Source: Gammaproteobacteria bacterium Ga0077536 (GTDB lineage: Bacteria; Pseudomonadota; Gammaproteobacteria; Ga0077536). From it: a stretch of DNA of 64,000 bases. Under the pieces are notes generated by a model. That model searched no databases. It had not been told where the DNA came from and saw only the letters and a list, made by a program, of their open reading frames with translations. Shown in pieces: positions 42,288 through 52,895 of the stretch. The stretch lies in contig LNEL01000040.1 in assembly GCA_001464935.1 (NCBI GenBank), forward strand, positions 1 through 64,000, given 5' to 3'. The position numbers and the translations under genes are program-made. Numbering within the stretch: the stretch's first letter is position 1; each line of letters begins with the position of its first letter.

Positions 42288-44234
42288 CTACGGTCTGCCG
42301 CGCGCGTCGATGCCGTAGAGGGCGAGCTTGCGGTACAGCGTGCTGCGCGACATGCCAAGGCGGCGCGCGGCGAGCGACATGTTGTGGCCGTCCTCGGCAA
42401 TCGCCGCGAGGATCTGCGTGCGTTCATCGGCAGCGGGCGCGAGAGCCGGTGGCGGGTCGCGCCGCTTGCGCAGGAACTCCTCGGGCAGGTCGCGCGCGGT
42501 GAGTCGCGGGCCTTCGCTCAGGATGTACATGCTTTCGACGAGACCCAGCAGTTCGCGCACATTGCCCGGCCAGTCGTACTGCGTCAGCGCCTCGACGAGT
42601 TCGGCCGACGCGGTCTTGATGCCCAGCCCGTAAACGCCCTGCAGGTGCTGGAGAAAGCGCTCTGTCAGCAGCCCGATGTCGCCGCGGTGGTCGCGCAGTG
42701 ATGGCAGGCTCAGCGCGAACACCTTCAGGCGGAAGTAGAGGTCGGCGCGGAAGCGGCCGGCGTCGATTTCCTGCTCGAGATCGCGATGGGTGGCGGTAAT
42801 GATGCGCACGCGCACCGTACGCTCGACGTTGCCGCCGACGCGCACGATGATCTGGTCCTGCAGTACGCGCAGCAGGTGCACCTGCACGTCGAGCGGCAGC
42901 TCGCCGATCTCATCCAGGAACAGCGTGCCGCCGTTCGCGAGCTCGAACTTGCCGATGCGCCCCTTGGGTGACGCCCCGGTGAACGCGCCGGCCTCGTAGC
43001 CGAGCAGTTCGCTTGCGGCGAGTTCTTTCGTCAGCGTGCCGCAGTTCACCGCGATGAAGGGGCCGGCCGATACGCTCGAGCAGAGGTGTATCGCGCGCGC
43101 GAAGAGTTCCTTGCCGGTGCCGGTCTCGCCATGCAGCAGCACGGGCGCGTTCGCGCGCGCCATGCGCTCGGCGCGGCCCATCAAATCGAACAGGTGAGGA
43201 TCCTGGGTTGCGATGGCGTGGAACGCGGGATGAAAGCGCCGCGCGGGGCGTTCCACGTCGTCGCCCCTGCTGGCGTGTGCCGCGTTCGCCGCAATCGTGA
43301 CGACGCCGCCGTGCCATTGGGGCACGCCGTCCGCGACGGGCTCGCTGCCGGTTCGGAAGGGCGCCGTCGCCATGATCGTCACCGCTGCGTCAGAGGGCAC
43401 GACGGGCAGGCCGTCGCGAAGCTCGAAGTGAGCTGGCAGCGCGTCGCAGACGGCCTGCGCCGTGTCGTTGGCCGTGATCACGCCGCCCTTGCCGTCGAGC
43501 AGCAGGCTAGGCCGATGCTGCCACGGCATGTCCGGTGTGCGGTACCACTGCAACAGGCGGAGTGTCCGCGCGAGTTCCTGCGCGTGCAGCGTGTGTTCGA
43601 CCTGATGGGCCGCCGTGACGGCGAGCGCGAGCGAGTGGTGGTCGCTCAGGCCGCCCATGCTCGTGATGTCGACGATGCCGAGCAAGGTGCCGTCGCTGAG
43701 GCGGCGCACCGGCGCGGCGGCGCAGTCCCAGACCTTGCCGGTTGCGCAATAGTGTTCGGTGGAATGCACGATGACAGGATGGCCGAGCACGGCAGCAGTC
43801 CCGAGTGCATTGGTGCCGCTGACCGCTTCGCGCCAGTCGAACCCGGGCGCCGTGCCGCGCGCGGCGGCGGCGGCGACGAGCGCCGCGTTGCCCTGTACGT
43901 CGATCACCACGCCGCGCGCATCGGCCACGACGAACACCACCTCGCTCGCGCCGAGCGTCGGCGATAGCAGCGCCCAGGTGTGGTCAGCCGCGGTGAGGAG
44001 TTCACGATTGGTCTGACGCAGGGCCGCCACTGCCGACGCGTCGCCGATGCACGGAGGGCAGACTCGGGCCGGATCGACGCCCGCCTGCCGGCAACGTTGC
44101 CAGGAGTCGAGTATCGGCGCCCGCACGGCGCTCGCATCGACAGCCTGGCCCGCGACAAAGCGCTGCCACGCCTCGTCTACGCGGGCGCTGTCGAAGGTGT
44201 CGGGCAGGTTCGCGACCGCGCCTGATTCGCGCAT
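42288..44234 (-). CDS. Sigma-54-dependent (AcoR-like, GAF/AAA+/Fis) transcriptional activator
   Basis: [15 protein letters not shown] Walker [11 protein letters not shown] sigma-54 contact loop, [13 protein letters not shown] Walker B, C-terminal Fis-type HTH. Confidence 0.95.
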   Translation of the reverse strand: MRESGAVANLPDTFDSARVDEAWQRFVAGQAVDASAVRAPILDSWQRCRQAGVDPARVCPPCIGDASAVAALRQTNRELLTAADHTWALLSPTLGASEVVFVVADARGVVIDVQGNAALVAAAAARGTAPGFDWREAVSGTNALGTAAVLGHPVIVHSTEHYCATGKVWDCAAAPVRRLSDGTLLGIVDITSMGGLSDHHSLALAVTAAHQVEHTLHAQELARTLRLLQWYRTPDMPWQHRPSLLLDGKGGVITANDTAQAVCDALPAHFELRDGLPVVPSDAAVTIMATAPFRTGSEPVADGVPQWHGGVVTIAANAAHASRGDDVERPARRFHPAFHAIATQDPHLFDLMGRAERMARANAPVLLHGETGTGKELFARAIHLCSSVSAGPFIAVNCGTLTKELAASELLGYEAGAFTGASPKGRIGKFELANGGTLFLDEIGELPLDVQVHLLRVLQDQIIVRVGGNVERTVRVRIITATHRDLEQEIDAGRFRADLYFRLKVFALSLPSLRDHRGDIGLLTERFLQHLQGVYGLGIKTASAELVEALTQYDWPGNVRELLGLVESMYILSEGPRLTARDLPEEFLRKRRDPPPALAPAADERTQILAAIAEDGHNMSLAARRLGMSRSTLYRKLALYGIDARGRP

Positions 44235-44250
44235 GTGTCACCGCTGTGTC

Positions 44251-44283
44251 GTGTGTCTCATGGGACAGTCGGATGATACACAC
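44251..44283. promoter_or_regulatory. Candidate activator-binding inverted repeat (UAS)
   Basis: GTGTGTCTCAT-N11-ATGATACACAC, 10/11 complementary, between the divergent activator and BVMO genes. Confidence 0.5.
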
Positions 44284-44398
44284 GGTCGGATCGTGGAACA
44301 GTCCGCTGCCTTCGCCGATCGCCCGTGCTGCAGGCGCAGCATGCGGCAACCTGTTGTTTACGTGGGAGCTGCCGCAGCAGATCTCATGCACCGATGTG

Positions 44399-44414
44399 TG
44401 GCACGGATGCTGCT
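44399..44414 (+). promoter_or_regulatory. Candidate sigma-54 (-24/-12) promoter for the BVMO gene
   Basis: TGGCACGGATGCTGCT with GG-N10-GC spacing, about 50 bp upstream of the ATG at 44465. Confidence 0.75.
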
Positions 44415-44464
44415 CTACTCTGGGCAGATCATCCTTACAAAACAGCTGACCGGGGAGAAGGCCA

Positions 44465-46132
44465 ATGACACAGTCCACCACTCGGACGACCAATGTCGCC
44501 GTCACCACCGACTTCGACGCCGTCGTCGTCGGTGCGGGCTTCGGCGGGCTCTACATGCTGCGCAAACTGCGCGACGAACTCGGCCTCACCGTGCGCGGTT
44601 TCGAACGCGCGCCCGGCGTGGGCGGCACCTGGTACTGGAATCGCTACCCGGGTGCGCTGTCGGACACCGAAACCTATCTGTACTGCTATTCCTTTGACAG
44701 GGATCTGCTCCAGGACTGGGAGTGGGACACGCGCTACGTCACGCAGCCGCGCATCCTGTCCTATCTCGAGCACGTCGCCGCGCGCTACGACCTGAAGCGC
44801 GACTTCCAGTTCGAGACCGGCGTCGAGGCCGCGCATTTCGACGAGGCTGCCGGCCGCTGGCGTATCCGCACCGATCGCGGCGAACTGTGCAGCGCGAAGT
44901 ATCTCGTGACGGCGCTGGGCCTGCTGTCCGCGACCAACCTGCCCGACATCCCGGGACTCGAGCGCTTCACCGGTGAGCGTTATCACACCGGCGCGTGGCC
45001 GTCGAACGTGTCGCTCGCGGGCAAGCGCGTCGGCGTGATTGGCACGGGCTCGACGGGCCTGCAGGTGATTACCGCGATCGCGCCCGAAGTCGCGCAGTTG
45101 ACCGTGTTCCAGCGCACGGCCCAGTACAGCGTGCCGGTCGGCAACGGCAAGGTGCCGCAGGCGGAGATCGACGCGATCAAGCGCGACTACGACGCCATCT
45201 GGGCACGCGCCAAGCGCTCGATGGTGGCCTTCGGCTTCGAGGAGAGCACGGTGCCCGCGATGAGCGTGTCGGAAGAGGAGCGCCAGGCCGTGTTCCAGCG
45301 CGCGTGGGACGCGGGCGGCGGTTTCCGCTACATGTTCGGCACCTTCGGCGACATCGCAACGAACCCCGAGGCCAATGAGGCGGCGGCGGCCTTCGTGCGC
45401 GCCAAGATCGCGCAGATCGTCAAAGACCCCGAGACCGCGCGCAAGCTCACACCGCGCGGCGTGTACGCCAAACGCCCGCTGTGCGATAGCGGTTACTACG
45501 CGACCTTCAACCGCCCGAACGTGTCGCTGGTCGACATCAAGGAAAACCCGATTCGCGAGATCACCGCCGGGGGCGTGGTGACGGCCGACGGCGTCGAGCA
45601 CGCACTCGACGTGCTGATCTTCGCGACGGGCTTCGACGCCGTCGACGGCAACTACGTGAAGATCGATTTGCGCGGCCGCGGTGGCAGGTCCATCCGCGAG
45701 CAGTGGCAGCGCGGGCCGACGAGCTATCTCGGCATGACCACGACCGGCTTTCCGAACATGTTCATGATCCTGGGCCCCAACGGTCCGTTCACGAATCTAC
45801 CGCCGAGCATCGAGACGCAGGTCGAATGGATCTCCGACTGCGTGAAGCACGCGGAGCAGCACGGCGCGCAGAGCATCGAAGCGACTGCGGAGGCAGAGAG
45901 CGCGTGGACCGCGACCTGCGCCGACATCGCTGCGCAGACGCTGTTCGCCCAGGGCGACAGCTGGATCTTCGGCGCCAACATTCCCGGCAAACCGAATACC
46001 GTGATGTTCTACATGGCGGGGCTCGGCGCCTATCGCGAAGTGCTGGGGGGTGTGGTCAGGGAGGAATACCGCGGTTTCGAGCTGCGGCACTCGTCGAACG
46101 TGGGTCGCGAGCGCGCGGTGGCGGCAGGCTGA
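44465..46132 (+). CDS. Baeyer-Villiger monooxygenase (cyclohexanone monooxygenase-like)
   Basis: VVGAGFGGLYMLRKL, GVGGTWYWNRYPGALSDTETYLYCYSF, FTGERYHTGAWP fingerprint, GTGSTGLQ. Confidence 0.95.
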   Translation: MTQSTTRTTNVAVTTDFDAVVVGAGFGGLYMLRKLRDELGLTVRGFERAPGVGGTWYWNRYPGALSDTETYLYCYSFDRDLLQDWEWDTRYVTQPRILSYLEHVAARYDLKRDFQFETGVEAAHFDEAAGRWRIRTDRGELCSAKYLVTALGLLSATNLPDIPGLERFTGERYHTGAWPSNVSLAGKRVGVIGTGSTGLQVITAIAPEVAQLTVFQRTAQYSVPVGNGKVPQAEIDAIKRDYDAIWARAKRSMVAFGFEESTVPAMSVSEEERQAVFQRAWDAGGGFRYMFGTFGDIATNPEANEAAAAFVRAKIAQIVKDPETARKLTPRGVYAKRPLCDSGYYATFNRPNVSLVDIKENPIREITAGGVVTADGVEHALDVLIFATGFDAVDGNYVKIDLRGRGGRSIREQWQRGPTSYLGMTTTGFPNMFMILGPNGPFTNLPPSIETQVEWISDCVKHAEQHGAQSIEATAEAESAWTATCADIAAQTLFAQGDSWIFGANIPGKPNTVMFYMAGLGAYREVLGGVVREEYRGFELRHSSNVGRERAVAAG

Positions 46133-46142
46133 AGAGTTGTTT

Positions 46143-46289
46143 GGGGACACCCATCGGGCGTAGTTCGGGGACACCCAACGTCCGGACCCGGGGACACCCA
46201 TCGTCCGGACCGCATGCTGCGGCACGGTGCGAATTTAATGAGTGGGTGTCCCTGAACTCTGAACTCTGAATTCAATGAGTGGGTGTCCC
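46143..46289. repeat. GGGACACCCA cluster: three forward then two inverted copies
   Basis: Forward at 46143, 46167, 46190; inverted GTGGGTGTCCC at 46242 and 46279; GCATGCTGCGGCAC at 46212-46225. Confidence 0.9.
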
Positions 46290-46449
46290 TGAGCTTTTGC
46301 GGGGACACGCTCTGTCTCGATGAGCGTGAGCTCGATCCGGGTTCCTGGCCAACCATCGATGTGGGCGCTCAACCATTCAGCCTGCGTGCTGTGCCGCAGT
46401 GCTGGTTCAGCAGGTGGATGTCCAGGCATCCACCCTGGAATTCAGCGCT

Positions 46450-46773
46450 TCACGGCTGTGCGTTCTTCAGCGTGAGTTCGTCGTGAATCGTGTGCGCGCC
46501 ATTGGCGGCGCGCGCGATGCCAAGCGCATCATCGATCTGCGCCTGGCTGTCTAGCGTGCCGGTCAGCCGGACATCGCCTTTCTTCGTCACGACGGTGATG
46601 TCCGCCTGTGCGAGTGATGACGTCTGATGAAGCGCCGTCGTCACGTTGTTCGTGATGTCGCTGTCGGCGATGTTCTCCGCCGCTGACGTCGCCCCTGGCT
46701 CGCCGCACCCGTTGAGCGCCAACAGAAGGGTGGCCGTGGCAAGCAACTTTGCCGGTTGGAGTGGCTGGCTCAT
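46450..46773 (-). CDS. BON-domain lipoprotein
   Basis: LLALNGCG lipobox; DITVVTKKGDVRLTGTLDSQAQIDDALGIARAANGAHTIHDEL BON pattern. Confidence 0.85.
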   Translation of the reverse strand: MSQPLQPAKLLATATLLLALNGCGEPGATSAAENIADSDITNNVTTALHQTSSLAQADITVVTKKGDVRLTGTLDSQAQIDDALGIARAANGAHTIHDELTLKNAQP

Positions 46774-46997
46774 GGATGTGATCTCCAATCAGGAAGTGAG
46801 GGGGCGATTGCGCGAACTCCAGCGTCGCTCACCGCAGCGGGCGTGTCCGTGCGATGCCGAACAGGTGGGGTCGACATTTCCGATCCCGGATGATCTGTTG
46901 GAACCGGCGTTCATGTGCAGAGCGTGTGGCGCATCGATGCATGCTCCCGTATGACGCGTATGACGCGCCGGCTTGCGGCCCATCACGGCACCACAGC

Positions 46998-47008
46998 GTG
47001 GGTGTCCC
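46998..47008 (-). repeat. Inverted GTGGGTGTCCC copy
   Basis: GCGTGGGTGTCCCCC upstream of the LLM oxidoreductase gene. Confidence 0.7.
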
Positions 47009-47167
47009 CCAAAATCCGCCCCGAATCCACCTGAATCCGCGAACCCGGTAGTCGCATTCGCATTGCAACGCACCATTCGGTGCAGCTGGCGCAACGCTTG
47101 TCGTCAGACGGCGGAATCTGAATAATCCGGCCATCGCCCTCGCTTCCGGCCACGAAGGAGAACGCCG

Positions 47168-48397
47168 ATGAAAATTGCCTGCTTCCACCTGATGCCTTAC
47201 CGCGATCTCGAACCCGACTTCGAGAAGAAACACAAATCTGCGTGGTTCACCCTGCCGTTCGACGCAGTGGCCGACCGGCACAAGGTGTCGCAGTACTACA
47301 ACTGGACGCTCGATGAACTCGAGTTCGCCGCGAAGTCCGGTTTCGACGGTGTGTGTACCAACGAACATCACCAGAACGCCTATGGCTTCATGGTGAACCC
47401 GAACATGATGGGCGCAGCGCTCGCGCGCGCGACGCGCGGCACGAAGACCGCCATCATCCAGATGGGCGAGACGGCGGTGTTCCTGAATCCGCCGATTCGG
47501 GTCGCCGAAGAGTATGCGATGCTCGATGCGATCTCCGAAGGGCGCCTGGTGGCCGGCTTCCCGGTTGGCCTCGGCGGCGATTTCTCGTACAGCTACGGCA
47601 TGGCGCCGATCGAGCAGCGCCAGCGCTACAACGAGGCCCACGATTTGATCACACGCGCGTGGACGTCCTCGGAGCAGTTCGCGTTCAACGGCAAGTTCTA
47701 TCAGCTGCCGATGGTCAACATCTGGCCCAAGCCGGTGCAGCGTCCGCACCCGCCGATCTGGGTCCCGGGCAACGCGAGCCCGAGCACCTGGGACTTCGTG
47801 ACGAAGAACGACTACTCCTACTGTTACCTGACTTACTTCGGGGCCAAGGGCGCGGAGCACATGGTCAACGGCTACTGGGAGAAAGTCGAAGAGGCAGGCC
47901 GCGATCGCAATCCGTATCGCATGGGTTTCCTCATTCCGGTCGGCGTGTCCGATACCGACGAGAAGGCCGCGCAAGAGTATGGCCCGGCCGCCGAGTATTT
48001 CTACCACAAGGGTTTGCATCTGCCCGAGCAGCTGCTGCTGCCGCCCGGCCACATGACCCACGCGAGCCTCACGCACCTGCTGACCAAGCGACCCTTCCCG
48101 CCGTACGACGAGCTCAAGAAGATGAACTACGCGACGTTCAACGATCGCGACTTCGTGGTCTGCGGTTCGGCGCGGACCGTGACCGAGCGTCTGATCAATA
48201 TCGTCAAGACGCTGCGCGTCGGCCACCTGATGATCCTGCCGCAATTCGGCTCGCTGTCGCACCAGAAGACGATGGAGAACATCGAACGAATTTCGAAGAG
48301 CGTGCTGCCGCACCTGCGCCCGATCTGGGAGAACGAGGGTTGGGAAGACCGCTGGTGGCCGGAGGCCTGCAAGGCCGAACAACGCGCCGCGGCCTGA
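47168..48397 (+). CDS. LLM class flavin-dependent oxidoreductase
   Basis: MKIACFHLMPYRDL..., FDGVCTNEHHQNAYGFM, ISEGRLVAGFPVGLGGDF. Confidence 0.92.
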   Translation: MKIACFHLMPYRDLEPDFEKKHKSAWFTLPFDAVADRHKVSQYYNWTLDELEFAAKSGFDGVCTNEHHQNAYGFMVNPNMMGAALARATRGTKTAIIQMGETAVFLNPPIRVAEEYAMLDAISEGRLVAGFPVGLGGDFSYSYGMAPIEQRQRYNEAHDLITRAWTSSEQFAFNGKFYQLPMVNIWPKPVQRPHPPIWVPGNASPSTWDFVTKNDYSYCYLTYFGAKGAEHMVNGYWEKVEEAGRDRNPYRMGFLIPVGVSDTDEKAAQEYGPAAEYFYHKGLHLPEQLLLPPGHMTHASLTHLLTKRPFPPYDELKKMNYATFNDRDFVVCGSARTVTERLINIVKTLRVGHLMILPQFGSLSHQKTMENIERISKSVLPHLRPIWENEGWEDRWWPEACKAEQRAAA

Positions 48398-48417
48398 ACC
48401 GGAACGGAGGATCACGC

Positions 48418-49221
48418 ATGAAGAAGCCTCGCAAGAAGATCGTCCCGGTCCTCGGTGGCGAACTCGAAATGACGGTCAACGTCGCCGGCCAGGGCAAGCC
48501 CGTGCTGTACCTGCATTCGGCCGGCGGCTATTACTGGGACGACTTCCTCGACACCCTTTCCGATCACTACAAGGTCTACGTTCCGCACTTCCCGGGCACT
48601 GCGCCGGGGCGCCCGAACGACATCGACAAAATCGACAACCTGTGGGATGCGGTCATCGCGTATGAGGATTTGATCGACGGGCTCGGTCTGAAGAAGTTTC
48701 GCCTGATCGGACACTCGTTCGGCGGCATGCTGGCCGCTGAACTCGCCGCGCAGCGGCCGAAGGCCGTCGAAGACCTGGTGCTCATGGCGCCCATCGGCTT
48801 GTGGCGCGAAGATGCGCCGTACACCTGCGCGGACTGGTGCGCGCTCGGCATGAACGAGATTCTCGAGGTCCTGTTCTACGACCAGAAACATCCCCGCGTC
48901 GTGCGCCGCATGATGCCGCCGAGCGGCAAAGACGCGGAGGCCCTGTGGACGGTGAATTTCATCTGGACGCTCGGCTGCACCGGCAAGGTGATCTGGCCGA
49001 TTCCGGACAAAGGGCTGCGCAAGCGTATCCATCGCATCAGCGCACCGACCCTCGTGGTCTGGGGCGAGAATGACCGGCTGATCCCGCCGGCTTATGCGGA
49101 GGAATTCCGCCGCTCGATTCCCAACGCCGAGGTGCTGATGCTGCCGCAGTGCGGGCACGAACCGCCGCTCGAGCAATGCGAGACCCTGCTGAACCGCGTC
49201 CGCGGTTTTTTCGATGCCTGA
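48418..49221 (+). CDS. alpha/beta hydrolase
   Basis: LYLHSAGG, GHSFGGMLAAELA nucleophile elbow, VVWGENDRLIPP, CGHEPPLEQ. Confidence 0.93.
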   Translation: MKKPRKKIVPVLGGELEMTVNVAGQGKPVLYLHSAGGYYWDDFLDTLSDHYKVYVPHFPGTAPGRPNDIDKIDNLWDAVIAYEDLIDGLGLKKFRLIGHSFGGMLAAELAAQRPKAVEDLVLMAPIGLWREDAPYTCADWCALGMNEILEVLFYDQKHPRVVRRMMPPSGKDAEALWTVNFIWTLGCTGKVIWPIPDKGLRKRIHRISAPTLVVWGENDRLIPPAYAEEFRRSIPNAEVLMLPQCGHEPPLEQCETLLNRVRGFFDA

Positions 49222-49319
49222 CGGCTGAGGGCCTGGAAGACGCTGGGGGTGCTGGCGCACCCCTGCGTGAGACGGGCAGCAGTGCCCGCCAGGCGGGCAC
49301 GAAGATCCGGGCTGCCTGA

Positions 49320-50006
49320 TCAGGCGAGCAGGCGACGCGCCCTGTACACCGTATGCCGCGCGCCTTTGCGCACCGCGCCGCGCGAGCGCACCGTCTGGCA
49401 GTCGACATCGAACCCTGCGCCGCGCAGCCGCTTTTCGAACGGCGGGCTTCTGAACGCCGACCACAACACCATCACGCCCCCACGACGCAGCGCGGCATGC
49501 AGCGTGGCGAGGCCTGTCGGCTGATAGAGCCTGTCGTTGGCCTTGACCGTGAAGGCCTCTGGTCCGTTGTCGATGTCGAGAATGATGGCGTCGTAGCCCT
49601 GATCGCTTTCCTCGAGATGCGCGAGCACATCGCGCACGATCACCGTCACGCGGGGATCCGCCAGCGGTTGTCCGGCATGGGCCGCCAGCGGGCCGCGATT
49701 CCAGTCGACGACCGGGGCGAGCAGCTCGAGCACATCGACGCGTGCATCAGAACCGACTGCCTCGAGCACCGCGCGCAGGGTGAACCCCATGCCGAGACCG
49801 CCGACCAGTACCCGCATGTCCCTGTGGATCACCGGTTCGCCGAGCGCGAGCCTCGCCAGTGCTTCTTCCGACCCGCTGACGCGGCTCGACATCAGCAACT
49901 CGTTGCGCACACGCACCACGTGATGTCCCCCCTCGAGTGTGAGGGTCAGGGCCTCGCCGTCGGGCGTGACGGCTTCCGCGATGAGGGTTCGAAATGGGGT
50001 GCGCAT
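49320..50006 (-). CDS. Spermidine synthase-like / class I SAM methyltransferase-fold protein
   Basis: VLVGGLGMGFTLRAVLEAVG, DVLELLAPVVDWN, YDAIILDIDNGPEA. Confidence 0.8.
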   Translation of the reverse strand: MRTPFRTLIAEAVTPDGEALTLTLEGGHHVVRVRNELLMSSRVSGSEEALARLALGEPVIHRDMRVLVGGLGMGFTLRAVLEAVGSDARVDVLELLAPVVDWNRGPLAAHAGQPLADPRVTVIVRDVLAHLEESDQGYDAIILDIDNGPEAFTVKANDRLYQPTGLATLHAALRRGGVMVLWSAFRSPPFEKRLRGAGFDVDCQTVRSRGAVRKGARHTVYRARRLLA

Positions 50007-50024
50007 GGTCGATCACTAAACAGT

Positions 50025-50100
50025 AATTGGGGACAGATCTATTTGATCATTTGATTGCGAGAGGGCGGAGCGATTCGAAAAATAAATCTGTCCCCGAATT
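50025..50100. repeat. Stem-loop with AATTGGGGACAGATCTATTT / AAATAAATCTGTCCCCGAATT arms
   Basis: Inverted near-perfect arms; GGGGACAG core, distinct from GGGGACACCC. Confidence 0.75.
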
Positions 50101-50143
50101 CGAATGCCGCCCGAATACGGCCACTAGTGGGTGATTAGTCGTT

Positions 50144-50608
50144 TCAGTCGAGCGGTACGCGGGCTTGCGCATGCGCGAGCAGCGCGTGAAATTCTTCGTC
50201 GTTCGGGGCTTCGGCAATTTTCTGCAGAGGGCTGGCCATGCAGTCCCACGGCTGTCCACGCGACACCCAGACATCCGCCTGCGGCTTGAAGCGCGCGGGC
50301 TCATCGAGACTCGCGGCCCACAGGCCCTGCAGGTCGGGCACCAGGTCTGCCTGGATGAACAGCGGTGAGCCGCAGGTGGGGCAGAAGCCGCGACTGACGC
50401 GGCGGCCGCTTTCAGCGCGCACCTCGAAGTACGTCGCCTCGCCGTGCACCGTCAGTGCTGCGCGGGGCACGTAGAGCACGGCGCAGAATGCGCTGCCGCT
50501 CGCGCGCTGGCAGTCGCGACAATGGCAGTTCCAGGAGAACGCGGGATCGGCCGCACTGGCATACCGAATGGCACCGCAGGCACAGCCGCCCGCCCAGGCT
50601 TCGTTCAT
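50144..50608 (-). CDS. GFA family (glutathione-dependent formaldehyde-activating-like) protein
   Basis: GGCACGAIRY, CHCRDCQRASGSAF, FCPTCGSPLF zinc-binding Cys pattern. Confidence 0.92.
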   Translation of the reverse strand: MNEAWAGGCACGAIRYASAADPAFSWNCHCRDCQRASGSAFCAVLYVPRAALTVHGEATYFEVRAESGRRVSRGFCPTCGSPLFIQADLVPDLQGLWAASLDEPARFKPQADVWVSRGQPWDCMASPLQKIAEAPNDEEFHALLAHAQARVPLD

Positions 50609-50717
50609 GTCCACCTCCGAACACGTCAACCGAGGCAAGTGCACCAGATGCGGCGCTCGCCGATGCCTATTGTGTCGCGCACGCAGCGCGGACGCCATGT
50701 GGGAAGTGAGCTTGAAA

Positions 50718-50794
<77 letters not shown>

Positions 50795-50855
50795 GTGCTG
50801 GGAAAACGTCGAGGAAGAACACCCGGCGCCCTGTGCGGACGCCGGGTAGGAAGCA

Positions 50856-52703
<1,848 letters not shown>

Positions 52704-52895
52704 CGTATTTAAAGTCTACCTTTGGTCGGCCGTCGGTCGTTTCAGGGGCGCAAATGGGGACCGGACGCGTGCGGCGGCAGGGCATCCATTCACTCGGCTT
52801 AGAGTGTAGTTCAGCGTCGATGTTTCGCCAGACGCGGCGAGAGACCGACAATTGTAGCCCATCGAGGCGCCTTACGGCAGCCCTTGGACTGTGGT

